From [Clostridium] polysaccharolyticum (GTDB taxonomy: Bacteria > Bacillota > Clostridia > Lachnospirales > Lachnospiraceae), in the NCBI RefSeq assembly GCF_900111595.1, contig NZ_FOHN01000010.1, forward strand, positions 1-64,000: a stretch of DNA of 64,000 nucleotides, written 5' to 3'. The notes under the pieces are model-generated. The model did not search any database and was not told where the DNA came from. It saw only the letters and a list, made by a program, of their open reading frames with translations. The number at the start of each line of letters is the position of its first letter. Position 1 is the stretch's first letter. Shown here piece after piece: positions 17,469-26,552 of this stretch. The position numbers and the translations under genes were made by a program.

Positions 17469-19457
17469 TTAGTATTGTGTTGTTCCTAAAGCAATACCAT
17501 TATGTCCTAGAGGAATTTCATGGTCAAGTCCGATGAATGTTCCGTCTGCTGTCTGCCATAAAGCAGGCTTTAAGTAATTATCATATTTGTAATCATTCCA
17601 TTTTAAGTCACGTCCGCCTTCAAATGGAGTACCTTCATCACGAGTAAGCAATCCGTTTGTATCAGCAGAGTCAATGTTGATGCACCAGAAAGTATGATGT
17701 AAGGAATATTTATTTTGAATGATGTAATCTCTCATGCATCTTAAATATTTCTGGTTCTGATCCAGTAGTGGATGATTTCCTTCTGTGATACCACCCCATT
17801 CACCAACTAAAAGAGGTGCGATGCCATCTTCCATAATGTATCCCCAATTGTCATGCCAGCACTGGCTGTACATAATATCGAAGGCTTCCTTGTCAGATGC
17901 ACTTTCAAAATCACCTTGGAACCAGGACTGATTGAAAACGATTGGACCGTAATCATGTGGAGAGTATACAAGCTGGCTCTGGTATTTTCCTAAATTGATA
18001 GGATAATCCTTAACACCTCTTAAGTTACCACCCCACCATGTGCAGTAGTAGTCATTTGTTCCGCCCCAGGCACTTGTATTGATGGATTCATCATCCCAGA
18101 TGCTGTCTTTTGGATAAATTTCAACACCTTCAACGAAAATAAGTGCATGTGGATGTACGTCCAAGATAGCTAATGCTGTTTCCTGAGCAACACGTTTCCA
18201 GTTGTTTGCTAAACTGGAGTCATCCCAGATAGCACTTTGTGCTTTGATTTTTATATCCCCGGTATTGGTGTGTGGCTCGTTCTTTAAGTCAAATCCAATG
18301 ATAGTATCATCATTTTTGTACTGGTCTGCAGCCCAGACCCAGGCAGCTTTAAATACTTCTTCTGTAATGGAACCTTTATACCATACTGGGTAATTGTGTC
18401 CCTGATTGTCAGTTTCAGCACCATGTACATCAAGAATTACTTTAATGCCTACACGTTTGAAATTTTCAAGCATAAAGTTAAATAACTCAAAACTGTTTAA
18501 ACCAGCGAGTGCTTTGTTATTATAGCTTGTATCAGTAGAAGCTGGGTAAATGCCTTTGCTCCAGGAATATAATAAATCAGTTGCAATTGGAATACGGACA
18601 ACATTGATGCCTTTATCCGCAACTTGTTCGATATCTGCAATAATGTTACTATGGTAGGAATCTAATAACATTCTTTCACGGCAGTTAAATCCAAACCAGT
18701 TTGCACCAGTCAGCCATACTTTATTGCCATATTTGTCGCAGATATTTGTACCTTCTACGTGTAACCAGTCATCACCGGATTTTGCATCACCAGCAGGAGC
18801 TGTGCTAGGTTTTATACTAGGCTTAACACTAGGTTTTATGCTAGGCTCTACGCTAGGTTTTGCACTAGGCTCTGTGCTAGGTTTTGCACTAGGTTTTATG
18901 CTAGGCTCTACGCTAGGTTTTATGCTAGGCTCTACGCTAGGTTTTGCACTAGGCTTAACACTAGGTTCTGTGCTAGGAACAACACTAGGAGCAGTACTAG
19001 GCTCTGTGTCTGGTACTACATCACCAGTAGAATATTCTTTTCCATTGATTTTGTAAACAACAGTATACTGTGTATCTTCTGGCATTTTGCCGGTACCACA
19101 GAAACCGAAGTTTACAGAAGAACCTGCACTAATTGACTTTGCCCAGTCATTAGGAGTTACCACATAGGTATCACTGGATGCTTTTGAATCAGCACACCAG
19201 ATGCTGGAAAGTGTAAAACCATTTTTCTCAATTACTACTTTCCAGTCTGTGATGGTTTGCGTTCCTGTGTTGTTTACATAGACATTCACAGAAAAACCAC
19301 CATTCCATGAACTTCCTTCCGTTTTCAATTCTACTGCATCTGTTTTTGCAGCTGCAGCAAAGGCAGCATTAGGCAGCAGGAAAGACAGCGAAAGTGCTAG
19401 AATCATTACAAAAGATACTAGCGCATTGAAATTACGTTTCTTTGACATTGCTTTCAT
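17469..19457 (-). CDS. Secreted GH5 endoglucanase with N-terminal CBM2-like module
   Basis: 662 residues; AGGAGG sits 5 nt before the ATG. A signal peptide (about 1-35, FAAAA) leads to a CBM2-like beta-domain (about 40-145, with NNTGTQTITDWKVVI and IWCAD). A 75-residue linker of PSxxPS repeats follows, then a GH5 TIM barrel (about 225-650). The barrel shows GANWFGFNCRER, VILDVHGAE, the acid/base Glu in FDLKNEPH and the nucleophile Glu in LLVGEWGG. It should cleave cellulose or mixed beta-glucan outside the cell. On the minus strand a TATAAT (19535-19530) and a leader hairpin GTAGAAAAA/TTTTTCTAC (19523-19489) precede it. Confidence 0.93.
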   Translation of the reverse strand: MKAMSKKRNFNALVSFVMILALSLSFLLPNAAFAAAAKTDAVELKTEGSSWNGGFSVNVYVNNTGTQTITDWKVVIEKNGFTLSSIWCADSKASSDTYVVTPNDWAKSISAGSSVNFGFCGTGKMPEDTQYTVVYKINGKEYSTGDVVPDTEPSTAPSVVPSTEPSVKPSAKPSVEPSIKPSVEPSIKPSAKPSTEPSAKPSVEPSIKPSVKPSIKPSTAPAGDAKSGDDWLHVEGTNICDKYGNKVWLTGANWFGFNCRERMLLDSYHSNIIADIEQVADKGINVVRIPIATDLLYSWSKGIYPASTDTSYNNKALAGLNSFELFNFMLENFKRVGIKVILDVHGAETDNQGHNYPVWYKGSITEEVFKAAWVWAADQYKNDDTIIGFDLKNEPHTNTGDIKIKAQSAIWDDSSLANNWKRVAQETALAILDVHPHALIFVEGVEIYPKDSIWDDESINTSAWGGTNDYYCTWWGGNLRGVKDYPINLGKYQSQLVYSPHDYGPIVFNQSWFQGDFESASDKEAFDIMYSQCWHDNWGYIMEDGIAPLLVGEWGGITEGNHPLLDQNQKYLRCMRDYIIQNKYSLHHTFWCINIDSADTNGLLTRDEGTPFEGGRDLKWNDYKYDNYLKPALWQTADGTFIGLDHEIPLGHNGIALGTTQY
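18798..19008 (-). repeat. 12-bp tandem repeats coding the PSxxPS linker of the GH5 enzyme
   Basis: CTAGG recurs about every 12 bp through this stretch, coding P-S-x-x units (KPSVEPSIKPS type). Third bases are often identical between units, so the array can change length by slippage or unequal recombination. It is coding, not a CRISPR. Confidence 0.85.
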
Positions 19458-19698
19458 AATAACCTCCTCTGAATTTTCAATGAAACTGGTAGAAAAAAGG
19501 TGGTTGTATTCCAGTTTTTCTACAATCCCATTATACCATTAATAAAATCCACTGAAAATACAGATAATTACCAAATAAATATAGGCATATTATAAGAAAT
19601 GACGATTTTTTGGCACTTTGCCATGATTAGCAGTTGCAATTAGGCAAAAAATGCGATATATTATGGTTCTTATATAAAAATTTAGGAGATTGAAGGGC

Positions 19699-20652
19699 AT
19701 GAGCAGTAATATAAGACCGTATGTGTTAGTTTATGGAGTATCCGTTTATGATATTTTTGGCTTTGCGTACCAGAATTATAGGACGAATGACTCCAATCCG
19801 GGGAAGGTAAGAGTTTCTTTTGGAGGAGTATGTAGAAATATTGCAGAAAACCTGGCTAGAATGGGTATAGATACAAAATTTATATCTGTCATAGGTGACG
19901 ACGAAAAAGGAAAAAGCATTTTAGACTATGCGAAAAAGATTCATTTGGATATGGAAGATTCCCTTATTGTAAAAGGAGAATCCACGCCTACTTATATGGC
20001 AATTCTAGATGAACTTGGAGAAATGCGGTCCGCTATTGCTGATATGAAAATTACAGATCTGGTAACAGAGGAATTCATTGATTCCAAGGCAGAGCTTATT
20101 GAAAATGCGGAATATATGGTACTGGATATCGACAATCCAGCTATTGTAGAATATATTCTGGAAAAATATGAAGGAAAGACACGTTTTGTATTAGATCCTG
20201 TGTCTGCGGCAAAAGCGGCAAAGGTGAAGCATTTAACAGGGAAATTCCATACTATTAAGCCAAACCGTAACGAAGCAGAAGTACTATGTGGATTTTCTAT
20301 CCGAAGCCATGAGGATATTCGCAAAGCAGGCGCTTACTTTAAAAGCCTTGGGGTAGAAAATGTGTTTATAAGCTTAGACAGCGAAGGCATGTATTATTTC
20401 AATGGTTCAGAAGAAGGTATTGTAAAGAATCAGGAAGTACCTGTTGTGAACGTAACGGGAGCAGGGGATTCCTGTGTTGCTGGAATCTGTTATGGGTATA
20501 TGCAAGGGTTTTCCATCGAAAAAACAGTAGAATATGCCATTGCCATGTCTGCCATTACCATTTCTCATGAAGATACCATTCATCCGGATATGGGACATGA
20601 TCTGGTAGAAGAGTACTTGGAAAAAAATACTTGTGATGTTGAAAGATTCTAA
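19699..20652 (+). CDS. PfkB-family carbohydrate kinase, pseudouridine kinase-like
   Basis: 317 residues; the ATG at 19699 is 9 nt after AGGAGA. The ribokinase fold shows the N-terminal substrate motif SNPGKVRVSFGGVCRNIAEN, close to pseudouridine kinases (PsuK), and the C-terminal anion hole and catalytic Asp in NVTGAGDSCVAGICYGY. It would phosphorylate pseudouridine or a related sugar. The usual partner psuG glycosidase is not beside it, so the substrate is open. Single gene with its own terminator at 20664. Confidence 0.85.
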   Translation: MSSNIRPYVLVYGVSVYDIFGFAYQNYRTNDSNPGKVRVSFGGVCRNIAENLARMGIDTKFISVIGDDEKGKSILDYAKKIHLDMEDSLIVKGESTPTYMAILDELGEMRSAIADMKITDLVTEEFIDSKAELIENAEYMVLDIDNPAIVEYILEKYEGKTRFVLDPVSAAKAAKVKHLTGKFHTIKPNRNEAEVLCGFSIRSHEDIRKAGAYFKSLGVENVFISLDSEGMYYFNGSEEGIVKNQEVPVVNVTGAGDSCVAGICYGYMQGFSIEKTVEYAIAMSAITISHEDTIHPDMGHDLVEEYLEKNTCDVERF

Positions 20653-20663
20653 AAAGCCAGAAA

Positions 20664-20705
20664 AACTATTACAAAACAGAAAACCGGTTTTGCAATAGTT
20701 TTTTT
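20664..20705. terminator. Terminator between the PfkB kinase and hydrolase genes
   Basis: AACTATTACAAAAC (20664-20677) pairs with GTTTTGCAATAGTT (20687-20700) with one mismatch, followed by T5. The A-run on the left lets it also serve the minus-strand hydrolase. Confidence 0.8.
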
Positions 20706-20719
20706 GGGTTTTGCTATTT

Positions 20720-21541
20720 TTATTGAACAGGCTGGTTTATAAAACCTGTTAAAACTGTGTTAAATTTAATCTGTTCTTCATAAAATGGCAAATGTCCGCT
20801 TTCTTCAAATGGAACAATGTAGGAATTGGCAATACATTGCCTTAAGAATAACGCCAAAGGATAGGGCACAACCTGGTCATGGACACCGTGTATAATCAAG
20901 GTTGGAACAGTAATTCTTTGCAGGTCTTTGAATAAGGTTTCGTTGCGGAAAGTAATAGCACATTGTATCGTGGAATGGCCAGCGGCCTGATAACCTAAGT
21001 AAACCAGCCAGTCTGTAAAGGTTTCCGAAGAAAACTTATAAAAACAGGTTTGGGCAAAGTTATGTAGCATCTGGGGACGGTTGTTTCTTGTTTCCTGAAT
21101 CAGAGTATCAATAAAATCTCTGGATACTCCAAAATTAAAATTCTTCCGTCTTACAAGGCTTGGAGCAGCCGCACCAATCAGAACTAAGTTTTTCACGTGA
21201 TCCTGGTTATAATTTGCCATGTAGCGGATAGCAGCAGCTCCACTCATAGAATGAGCAGCAAGAGTCACATTTTCAAGTCCTAAACTCTCGATTGACTGAT
21301 GCAAGTCTTCGGCCAGGCGATCATAGTCATATCCTAAAGCTGGGCGGTCGGATTGGCCAAACCCTCGTGTGTCAAGGCCGATACAGCGTATGTTCTTGTA
21401 TGGCAGAGCATCATACTGATACTCAAACACGTCATGGGACAACGGCCAGCCGTGAAGGAAAAGAATCGTCTCTTGGCCGTCAGGATTTATGTCTTCAGCA
21501 AATACTTTGACATTGGGTTCTACTTCAATCCAATATTTCAT
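20720..21541 (-). CDS. Alpha/beta hydrolase
   Basis: 273 residues, cytoplasmic. The fold shows the oxyanion strand FLHGWPLSHDVFEYQ, the nucleophile elbow AHSMSG (Ser about 98), the acid in IIHGVHDQVVP and the base His in EESGHLPFYEE. It is nearest to the chloroperoxidase/esterase-like group of small hydrolases; the substrate is unknown. A weak AAGGA lies 12 nt before the ATG on the minus strand. It stands alone between two plus-strand genes. Confidence 0.85.
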   Translation of the reverse strand: MKYWIEVEPNVKVFAEDINPDGQETILFLHGWPLSHDVFEYQYDALPYKNIRCIGLDTRGFGQSDRPALGYDYDRLAEDLHQSIESLGLENVTLAAHSMSGAAAIRYMANYNQDHVKNLVLIGAAAPSLVRRKNFNFGVSRDFIDTLIQETRNNRPQMLHNFAQTCFYKFSSETFTDWLVYLGYQAAGHSTIQCAITFRNETLFKDLQRITVPTLIIHGVHDQVVPYPLALFLRQCIANSYIVPFEESGHLPFYEEQIKFNTVLTGFINQPVQ

Positions 21542-21717
21542 AAGGGTTCAATCCTTAAAGGGGAGTGTTATTTTATTTTATGCCTTAACAGATGAAAATG
21601 TTCCTGACAAAAGAATACTTATGGAGTTAAAGAAGAATAAGAAATACAGGCTGTGTTTTAAAGACAATCTATGATATGCTTGTTACAAATAAACAGAAAA
21701 GAAAGCGAGTATCAAAT

Positions 21718-21975
21718 ATGAATGAATTATATAAAGCAATTGAAGACAAAATAAAAGAATCTGGATATCCAAGAGCCATTAACGGTTCTGATGTATACGA
21801 TGATATCTGCGATCAGATCGAAGGAAAAGAAAATGGTACGTACCTTTTGCTGTCCAAATTTGAAGAAGATGTAGTATTTGAATATAATATTACAATTATG
21901 GATGCTCAGTTTAACCTTGGAATTTTAACGATAAAATGCCCAGAAGGGGAATTCCAGATTGACTTTGATAAATAG
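21718..21975 (+). CDS. Small unknown acidic protein
   Basis: 85 residues from the ATG at 21718 (AAAGCGAG upstream, the same style as pckA). Alpha/beta composition, acidic, no signal peptide: MNELYKAIEDKIKESGYPR, then FEEDVVFEYNITIMDAQFNL and FQIDFDK. I recognise no family. The region from the hydrolase start to here also holds only short frames. It precedes pckA by 188 bp, so it may share regulation but this is not shown. Confidence 0.6.
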   Translation: MNELYKAIEDKIKESGYPRAINGSDVYDDICDQIEGKENGTYLLLSKFEEDVVFEYNITIMDAQFNLGILTIKCPEGEFQIDFDK

Positions 21976-22163
21976 AATGGACACTTCAGAAGCAACATTT
22001 ATAGAGGAAGGGAAAAAGTTTGATAAGAATTTGACGAAAAACCATTGATTTTTGCATGAGTTCGTGACATAATATCAATGATTGTTCTAATACTTTTATG
22101 GGAAGGTTAGTCGATTTAGAATTTTGATGAGAAAATACACTAAGAAAAGCGAGGTTAAGTAAA

Positions 22164-23768
22164 ATGTCAAAAGTTGATTTAAGTAAGTATGGTATTACTG
22201 GGACTACAGAAGTTGTTTACAATCCTTCTTATGAAGCCTTATATGAAGAAGAAATGAAAACGGATTTAGAAGGATTTGAAAAGGGACAGGAAAGCGAACT
22301 TGGAGCTGTGAACGTAATGACAGGTGTTTACACAGGACGTTCTCCTAAAGATAAATTTATCGTTGTTGATGAGAACTCAAAAGACACAGTATGGTGGACT
22401 ACAGATGAATACAAAAATGACAACCATCCAGCAACACAGGAAGCCTGGGAGGCTGTTAAAAAAATTGCTATTGAAGAACTTTCTAACAAGAAGCTTTTTG
22501 TAGTAGATGCATTCTGTGGAGCAAACAAGGATACAAGAATGGCAGTACGTTTCATTGTAGAAGTTGCCTGGCAGGCACATTTTGTTGAAAACATGTTTAT
22601 TAAACCAACTGCTGAGGAATTAGAAAACTTCGAGCCGGACTTTATCGTATACAATGCTTCTAAAGCAAAAGTTGAAAACTTCAAAGAATTAGGACTAAAC
22701 TCCGAAACAGCTGTATTATTTAATATTTCCAGCCGTGAACAGGTTATTGTTAATACATGGTATGGTGGAGAAATGAAAAAAGGCATGTTCTCCATGATGA
22801 ACTACTACTTGCCATTAAAAGGAATTGCTTCTATGCACTGTTCCGCAAACACAGATATGAACGGCGAAAATACAGCAATCTTCTTCGGTCTTTCCGGAAC
22901 AGGAAAAACAACTTTATCAACAGATCCAAAACGTCTTCTTATCGGTGATGACGAACATGGATGGGATGACAACGGCGTATTCAACTTTGAAGGCGGATGC
23001 TACGCAAAAGTTATCGATCTTGACAAAGATTCTGAACCAGACATCTACAATGCCATCAGACGTAACGCTTTATTAGAAAATGTTACAATCGCTGAAGATG
23101 GCAAGATTGATTTCACAGATAAGAGTGTAACAGAAAATACCCGTGTATCTTATCCAATCGATCACATTGAAAATATTGTTCGCCCAATTTCCTCTGCTCC
23201 TGCAGCTAAGAACGTAATCTTCTTATCCGCAGATGCATTTGGTGTGCTTCCTCCAGTATCCATCTTGACTCCAGAACAGACAAAATATTACTTCTTATCT
23301 GGATTCACAGCGAAACTTGCTGGTACGGAACGTGGAATTACAGAACCTACCCCTACCTTCTCCGCATGTTTTGGACAGGCCTTCTTAGAGTTGCATCCTA
23401 CAAAATATGCAGAAGAATTAGTTAAGAGAATGGAACAAAGCGGTGCTAAAGCTTACTTAGTAAATACAGGCTGGAATGGAACAGGAAAACGTATCTCTAT
23501 TAAAGATACTCGTGGTATCATTGATGCAATCCTTGATGGTTCTATTGCAAAAGCTCCTACAAAACAAATCCCATTCTTCAACTTCGAAGTTCCAACTGAA
23601 CTTCCAGGTGTAGATACGAACATTCTTGATCCTCGTGATACATACGCGGATGCTTCTGAATGGGAAACAAAAGCTAAGGATCTTGCACAGCGTTTTACTA
23701 AGAATTTCGCTAAATACGAAGGAAACGAAGCTGGCAAAGCATTAGTTTCTGCTGGCCCTCAGTTATAA
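22164..23768 (+). CDS. pckA: Phosphoenolpyruvate carboxykinase (ATP)
   Basis: 534 residues, full family length. The ATP-type kinase shows the P-loop [13 protein letters not shown], the kinase-2 region [31 protein letters not shown], and the C-terminal [17 protein letters not shown]. It interconverts oxaloacetate and PEP with ATP/ADP. In fermenting anaerobes it often runs in the carboxylating direction towards succinate or malate. Monocistronic, ended by a double hairpin at 23824-23899. Codon use is like that of a highly expressed gene. Confidence 0.98.
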   Translation: MSKVDLSKYGITGTTEVVYNPSYEALYEEEMKTDLEGFEKGQESELGAVNVMTGVYTGRSPKDKFIVVDENSKDTVWWTTDEYKNDNHPATQEAWEAVKKIAIEELSNKKLFVVDAFCGANKDTRMAVRFIVEVAWQAHFVENMFIKPTAEELENFEPDFIVYNASKAKVENFKELGLNSETAVLFNISSREQVIVNTWYGGEMKKGMFSMMNYYLPLKGIASMHCSANTDMNGENTAIFFGLSGTGKTTLSTDPKRLLIGDDEHGWDDNGVFNFEGGCYAKVIDLDKDSEPDIYNAIRRNALLENVTIAEDGKIDFTDKSVTENTRVSYPIDHIENIVRPISSAPAAKNVIFLSADAFGVLPPVSILTPEQTKYYFLSGFTAKLAGTERGITEPTPTFSACFGQAFLELHPTKYAEELVKRMEQSGAKAYLVNTGWNGTGKRISIKDTRGIIDAILDGSIAKAPTKQIPFFNFEVPTELPGVDTNILDPRDTYADASEWETKAKDLAQRFTKNFAKYEGNEAGKALVSAGPQL

Positions 23769-23823
23769 TCAGAACAAAAGAGCGTGTAAAATTAATTTAG
23801 AAGATTGTTTAAATTTTAAAAAT

Positions 23824-23899
23824 GGCAGAAGCATTAGCTTCTGCCTCAGACTGTAGACAACTAACCTCGCCAAAATGGTGGGATTAGTTGTCTGTTTTT
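23824..23899 (+). terminator. Double hairpin terminator after pckA
   Basis: First hairpin GGCAGAAGC (23824-23832)/GCTTCTGCC (23837-23845). Second hairpin AGACAACTAA (23855-23864)/TTAGTTGTCT (23884-23893), followed by GTTTTT. Confidence 0.8.
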
Positions 23900-23940
23900 C
23901 TAATACCCATAGAACAAAGCCATTCTTTAGGAGGAAAATC

Positions 23941-24567
23941 ATGAAGAAGAAATTATTCGCCTTCTGCCTGACAGCCACAATGCTGCTTGCCACAGCCTGT
24001 TCTGGCAAAGACATGCAGACAGCAGGTAAGGAAACATTTTTATCGTCCACGTACATAGCTGCTGAGGCAAATGAAGCAGGAATTGAAAAATGGAGCTTTA
24101 CAAAAGACGGCCAGCTGACCATGATCAATGAATACGGCTACACAAAAGAACAAAGAGAAGACAGCATGCTAGTTTCACTGGCAAAGCCAGAAGAAAAAAA
24201 AGGAATGCCGTCTTTTTCCTGTACCATAAAAAATCTTGATGGAAAATATGTATTTACTCAGGTTCAGAACGGCATGGAGATTCAGCCATCTGCAAGCCAG
24301 TTTGAGTTAGAAAGCGGAGACGATGGATTAAGCAGCACAGATCCATTTGAAGGGACTTTTAAAAATGAATCCATGGGAGTAAATTATAAGTTTTTGGCAG
24401 ATGGTACTATGGATTTGGAAACTGTGGCAGCTTATTCTATTACAGATGGCAGAATTATAATCAGTACATCTAGTGTTTCTGGAGAATACGGAATTAAAAT
24501 CAGCAAGAACCAAAAAGAAATGACCGTTACTGTAGAAGGAGAAAAAGTTATTTTAAAAAAATCATAG
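23941..24567 (+). CDS. Putative lipoprotein of unknown function
   Basis: 208 residues; the ATG at 23941 follows GGAGGA. The signal segment KKKLFAFCLTATMLLATACSG has a clear lipobox (ATAC). The mature part is a repeated beta-structure: two segments of the lipocalin-like or DUF5640 type, with GxxKNESMGVNYKFLADGTMDLETV and ITDGRIIIS near the C-terminus (FEGTFKN, GEYGIKIS). That assignment is by pattern. A weak hairpin with T6 follows at about 24572-24606. Confidence 0.65.
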   Translation: MKKKLFAFCLTATMLLATACSGKDMQTAGKETFLSSTYIAAEANEAGIEKWSFTKDGQLTMINEYGYTKEQREDSMLVSLAKPEEKKGMPSFSCTIKNLDGKYVFTQVQNGMEIQPSASQFELESGDDGLSSTDPFEGTFKNESMGVNYKFLADGTMDLETVAAYSITDGRIIISTSSVSGEYGIKISKNQKEMTVTVEGEKVILKKS

Positions 24568-24918
24568 AAAATCTTACTGTGAGAGAAGTGGTTCTTTAGC
24601 AGTTTTTTGTTTGGTAACATTTAAAATATTGATTAACAAAAAGAATTTACAGGAGATCGTGCAGACAGATGGTCTAATGAATTTGCAAAATAGCATTGTA
24701 TCAAATATTAGTAAATGTTATAATAAAGAGAGTACAAAAATATCTCGAGTCAAACTATTTGCACAGGACATATCATAATCGTTCATTTCTTAATCACACA
24801 ATATTAAATCCTTACAAATAATCTCAAGGCATGCAAATACCTCATTATGCAATGATATAACGAAATAAAAAACAGATAAAATGTATTACCCGAGGAAATC
24901 TGAATTGGAGGAATTCGA
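24568..24918 (+). promoter_or_regulatory. Intergenic region with promoter for the EAL gene
   Basis: TTGTAT (24696-24701), a 17-bp spacer and TATAAT (24719-24724) make a good vegetative promoter. Transcription would begin near 24731 and leave a leader of about 190 nt before the EAL gene. I searched this leader for a GEMM-type c-di-GMP riboswitch and did not find its conserved core. No gene is seen. Confidence 0.6.
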
Positions 24919-26526
24919 ATGGATAATCAAAAGTATGAACCAATGACTTCACAGCAAGTATGCGAAGAATTTGAACATGCGATAAAAGAGAAGCAGTTTG
25001 TTGCCTATTTTCAGCCACAGTACAACCATTCTACGGGCATGATGATTGGGGCAGAGGCTTTGGCTAGGTGGATTCATCCAGAGAGGGGGCTGATATCGCC
25101 AGGAATTTTTATTCCAGCAATAGAAGAATCCAAACAGATCGTTGAGCTTGATTTTTATATATTTGAATACACATGTGCATTTATTCAAAAATGTATGCGG
25201 GATAACCTGCATATCATACCGATCTCTTCTAACTTCTCAAGATACGATATTTTTCAAGACAGATTTGTCGAGAAGCTGGAGCAGATTAGAAACAGATATG
25301 GAGTTCCGTCAAAATATTTACGTGTAGAGTTGACCGAATCCGTTGCAATGGAACGGGAGATAGAAGTAAATGGGATTATTACAAAGCTAAATGAACTTGG
25401 TTACCTGGTTGAGATGGACGACTTTGGAAGTGGCTTTTCTTCTTTAAATGTATTAAAAGACATTTCCTTTAATATTATCAAAATTGACATGAAATTTATG
25501 TCTAGCATTACCCAGAATAACCGTGCAGGCATTATTTTGAATTCCGTGGTGCGTATGGCACAATGGCTTGGCATGCCTATTATCGCAGAAGGAGTGGAGA
25601 CGAAAGAACAGGCCAATTTCTTAGGAAGTATTGGATGTGATTACATACAAGGATATTTATATGAAAAACCGCTTCCAGAAGAAATCCTATATGGAATGAT
25701 ACAAGATGGAAAACTCGGCAAGTTCTATTCTGAAAAAGAACTGATTGACCATCTGGATGCCTGTACATTCTGGACGCCAGAATCTTTAGATACCTTGATT
25801 TTCAGCAATTATGTAGGTGCGGCAGTGGTATTTGAATATAATGAAGGCAAGGTAAAGATAACTAGAGTCAACAAAAAATATTTAAAAGAACTGAGCATGA
25901 ATTTATCTGAAAAAGAGGTTATAGAAGGCGATATTTTAGATCAGATGGATGAAGAGGATCGTAAAAAATACATTTCAACTCTGGAATGTGCTATCAAATC
26001 ACAAGATGAGGAAGAATGCGAGACCTGGCGTAACATAAAATCAGCTTGCTGTGGAGATGACCGTTTGTTTATCCGAAGCAGCATCCGCATGATTGGTAAA
26101 TGTAAAAAGAATTATTTATTTTATGCAATGGTTCGGAATATTACAGCGGAAGCAACTCGCATGAGTTCTTTGCTTAAAACGGAAAGGCAGTTTAAAGTTG
26201 TCAGTGAACACGCCAATATCTATTATTGGGAATATACCATAGCAACCAAGGAAATGCGCCCATGCTTCCGGTGCATACGAGATCTAGGTTTTCCCCCACT
26301 GGTAGCGAATTATCCAGAACCAGTGTTTGAATGGGGAGTATTTCCAAGTGATTATGCAGACATGTACCGTGACTGGCATAAACAGATTGCCAATGGGGTG
26401 AAATCTCTAGAGGCGATAATCCCCTTAACAGCAGATCGTGTGCCATTTTTTGTGCGTTATACTACGGAATTTGATGAAACAGGAAATCCGATTAAAGCAT
26501 ACGGTTCAGCAACTATGGTTGTGTAA
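24919..26526 (+). CDS. EAL-domain c-di-GMP phosphodiesterase with C-terminal PAS-like region
   Basis: 535 residues, cytoplasmic, with GGAGG before the ATG. The EAL domain comes first (about 12-260) with all key residues visible: GAEALARW, the Asn in ISSNFSR, the Glu in VELTES, DDFGSGFSS, the Lys in IIKID, AEGVETKEQ and QGYLYEKP. Catalysis (c-di-GMP to pGpG) is therefore expected. The C-terminal half holds PAS-like sensory segments (YVGAAVVFEYNEGKVKITRVNKKY and SEHANIYYWEY). EAL-first order is the reverse of the usual sensor-output layout. The diguanylate cyclase gene follows 26 bp after its stop. Confidence 0.9.
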   Translation: MDNQKYEPMTSQQVCEEFEHAIKEKQFVAYFQPQYNHSTGMMIGAEALARWIHPERGLISPGIFIPAIEESKQIVELDFYIFEYTCAFIQKCMRDNLHIIPISSNFSRYDIFQDRFVEKLEQIRNRYGVPSKYLRVELTESVAMEREIEVNGIITKLNELGYLVEMDDFGSGFSSLNVLKDISFNIIKIDMKFMSSITQNNRAGIILNSVVRMAQWLGMPIIAEGVETKEQANFLGSIGCDYIQGYLYEKPLPEEILYGMIQDGKLGKFYSEKELIDHLDACTFWTPESLDTLIFSNYVGAAVVFEYNEGKVKITRVNKKYLKELSMNLSEKEVIEGDILDQMDEEDRKKYISTLECAIKSQDEEECETWRNIKSACCGDDRLFIRSSIRMIGKCKKNYLFYAMVRNITAEATRMSSLLKTERQFKVVSEHANIYYWEYTIATKEMRPCFRCIRDLGFPPLVANYPEPVFEWGVFPSDYADMYRDWHKQIANGVKSLEAIIPLTADRVPFFVRYTTEFDETGNPIKAYGSATMVV

Positions 26527-26552
26527 CCGTACAAAAAGGGATGAATAGTTAA

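Noticed and set aside
18724-19056. Open plus-strand frame with Gly-Leu-rich repeats (LGFMLGSTLGF type)
   Set aside because: It is the antisense of the PSxxPS linker repeats of the GH5 gene; no ribosome site or family.
24725-24918. Possible c-di-GMP riboswitch before the EAL gene
   Set aside because: A leader of the right length exists, but the conserved GEMM core and tetraloop receptor are not seen.
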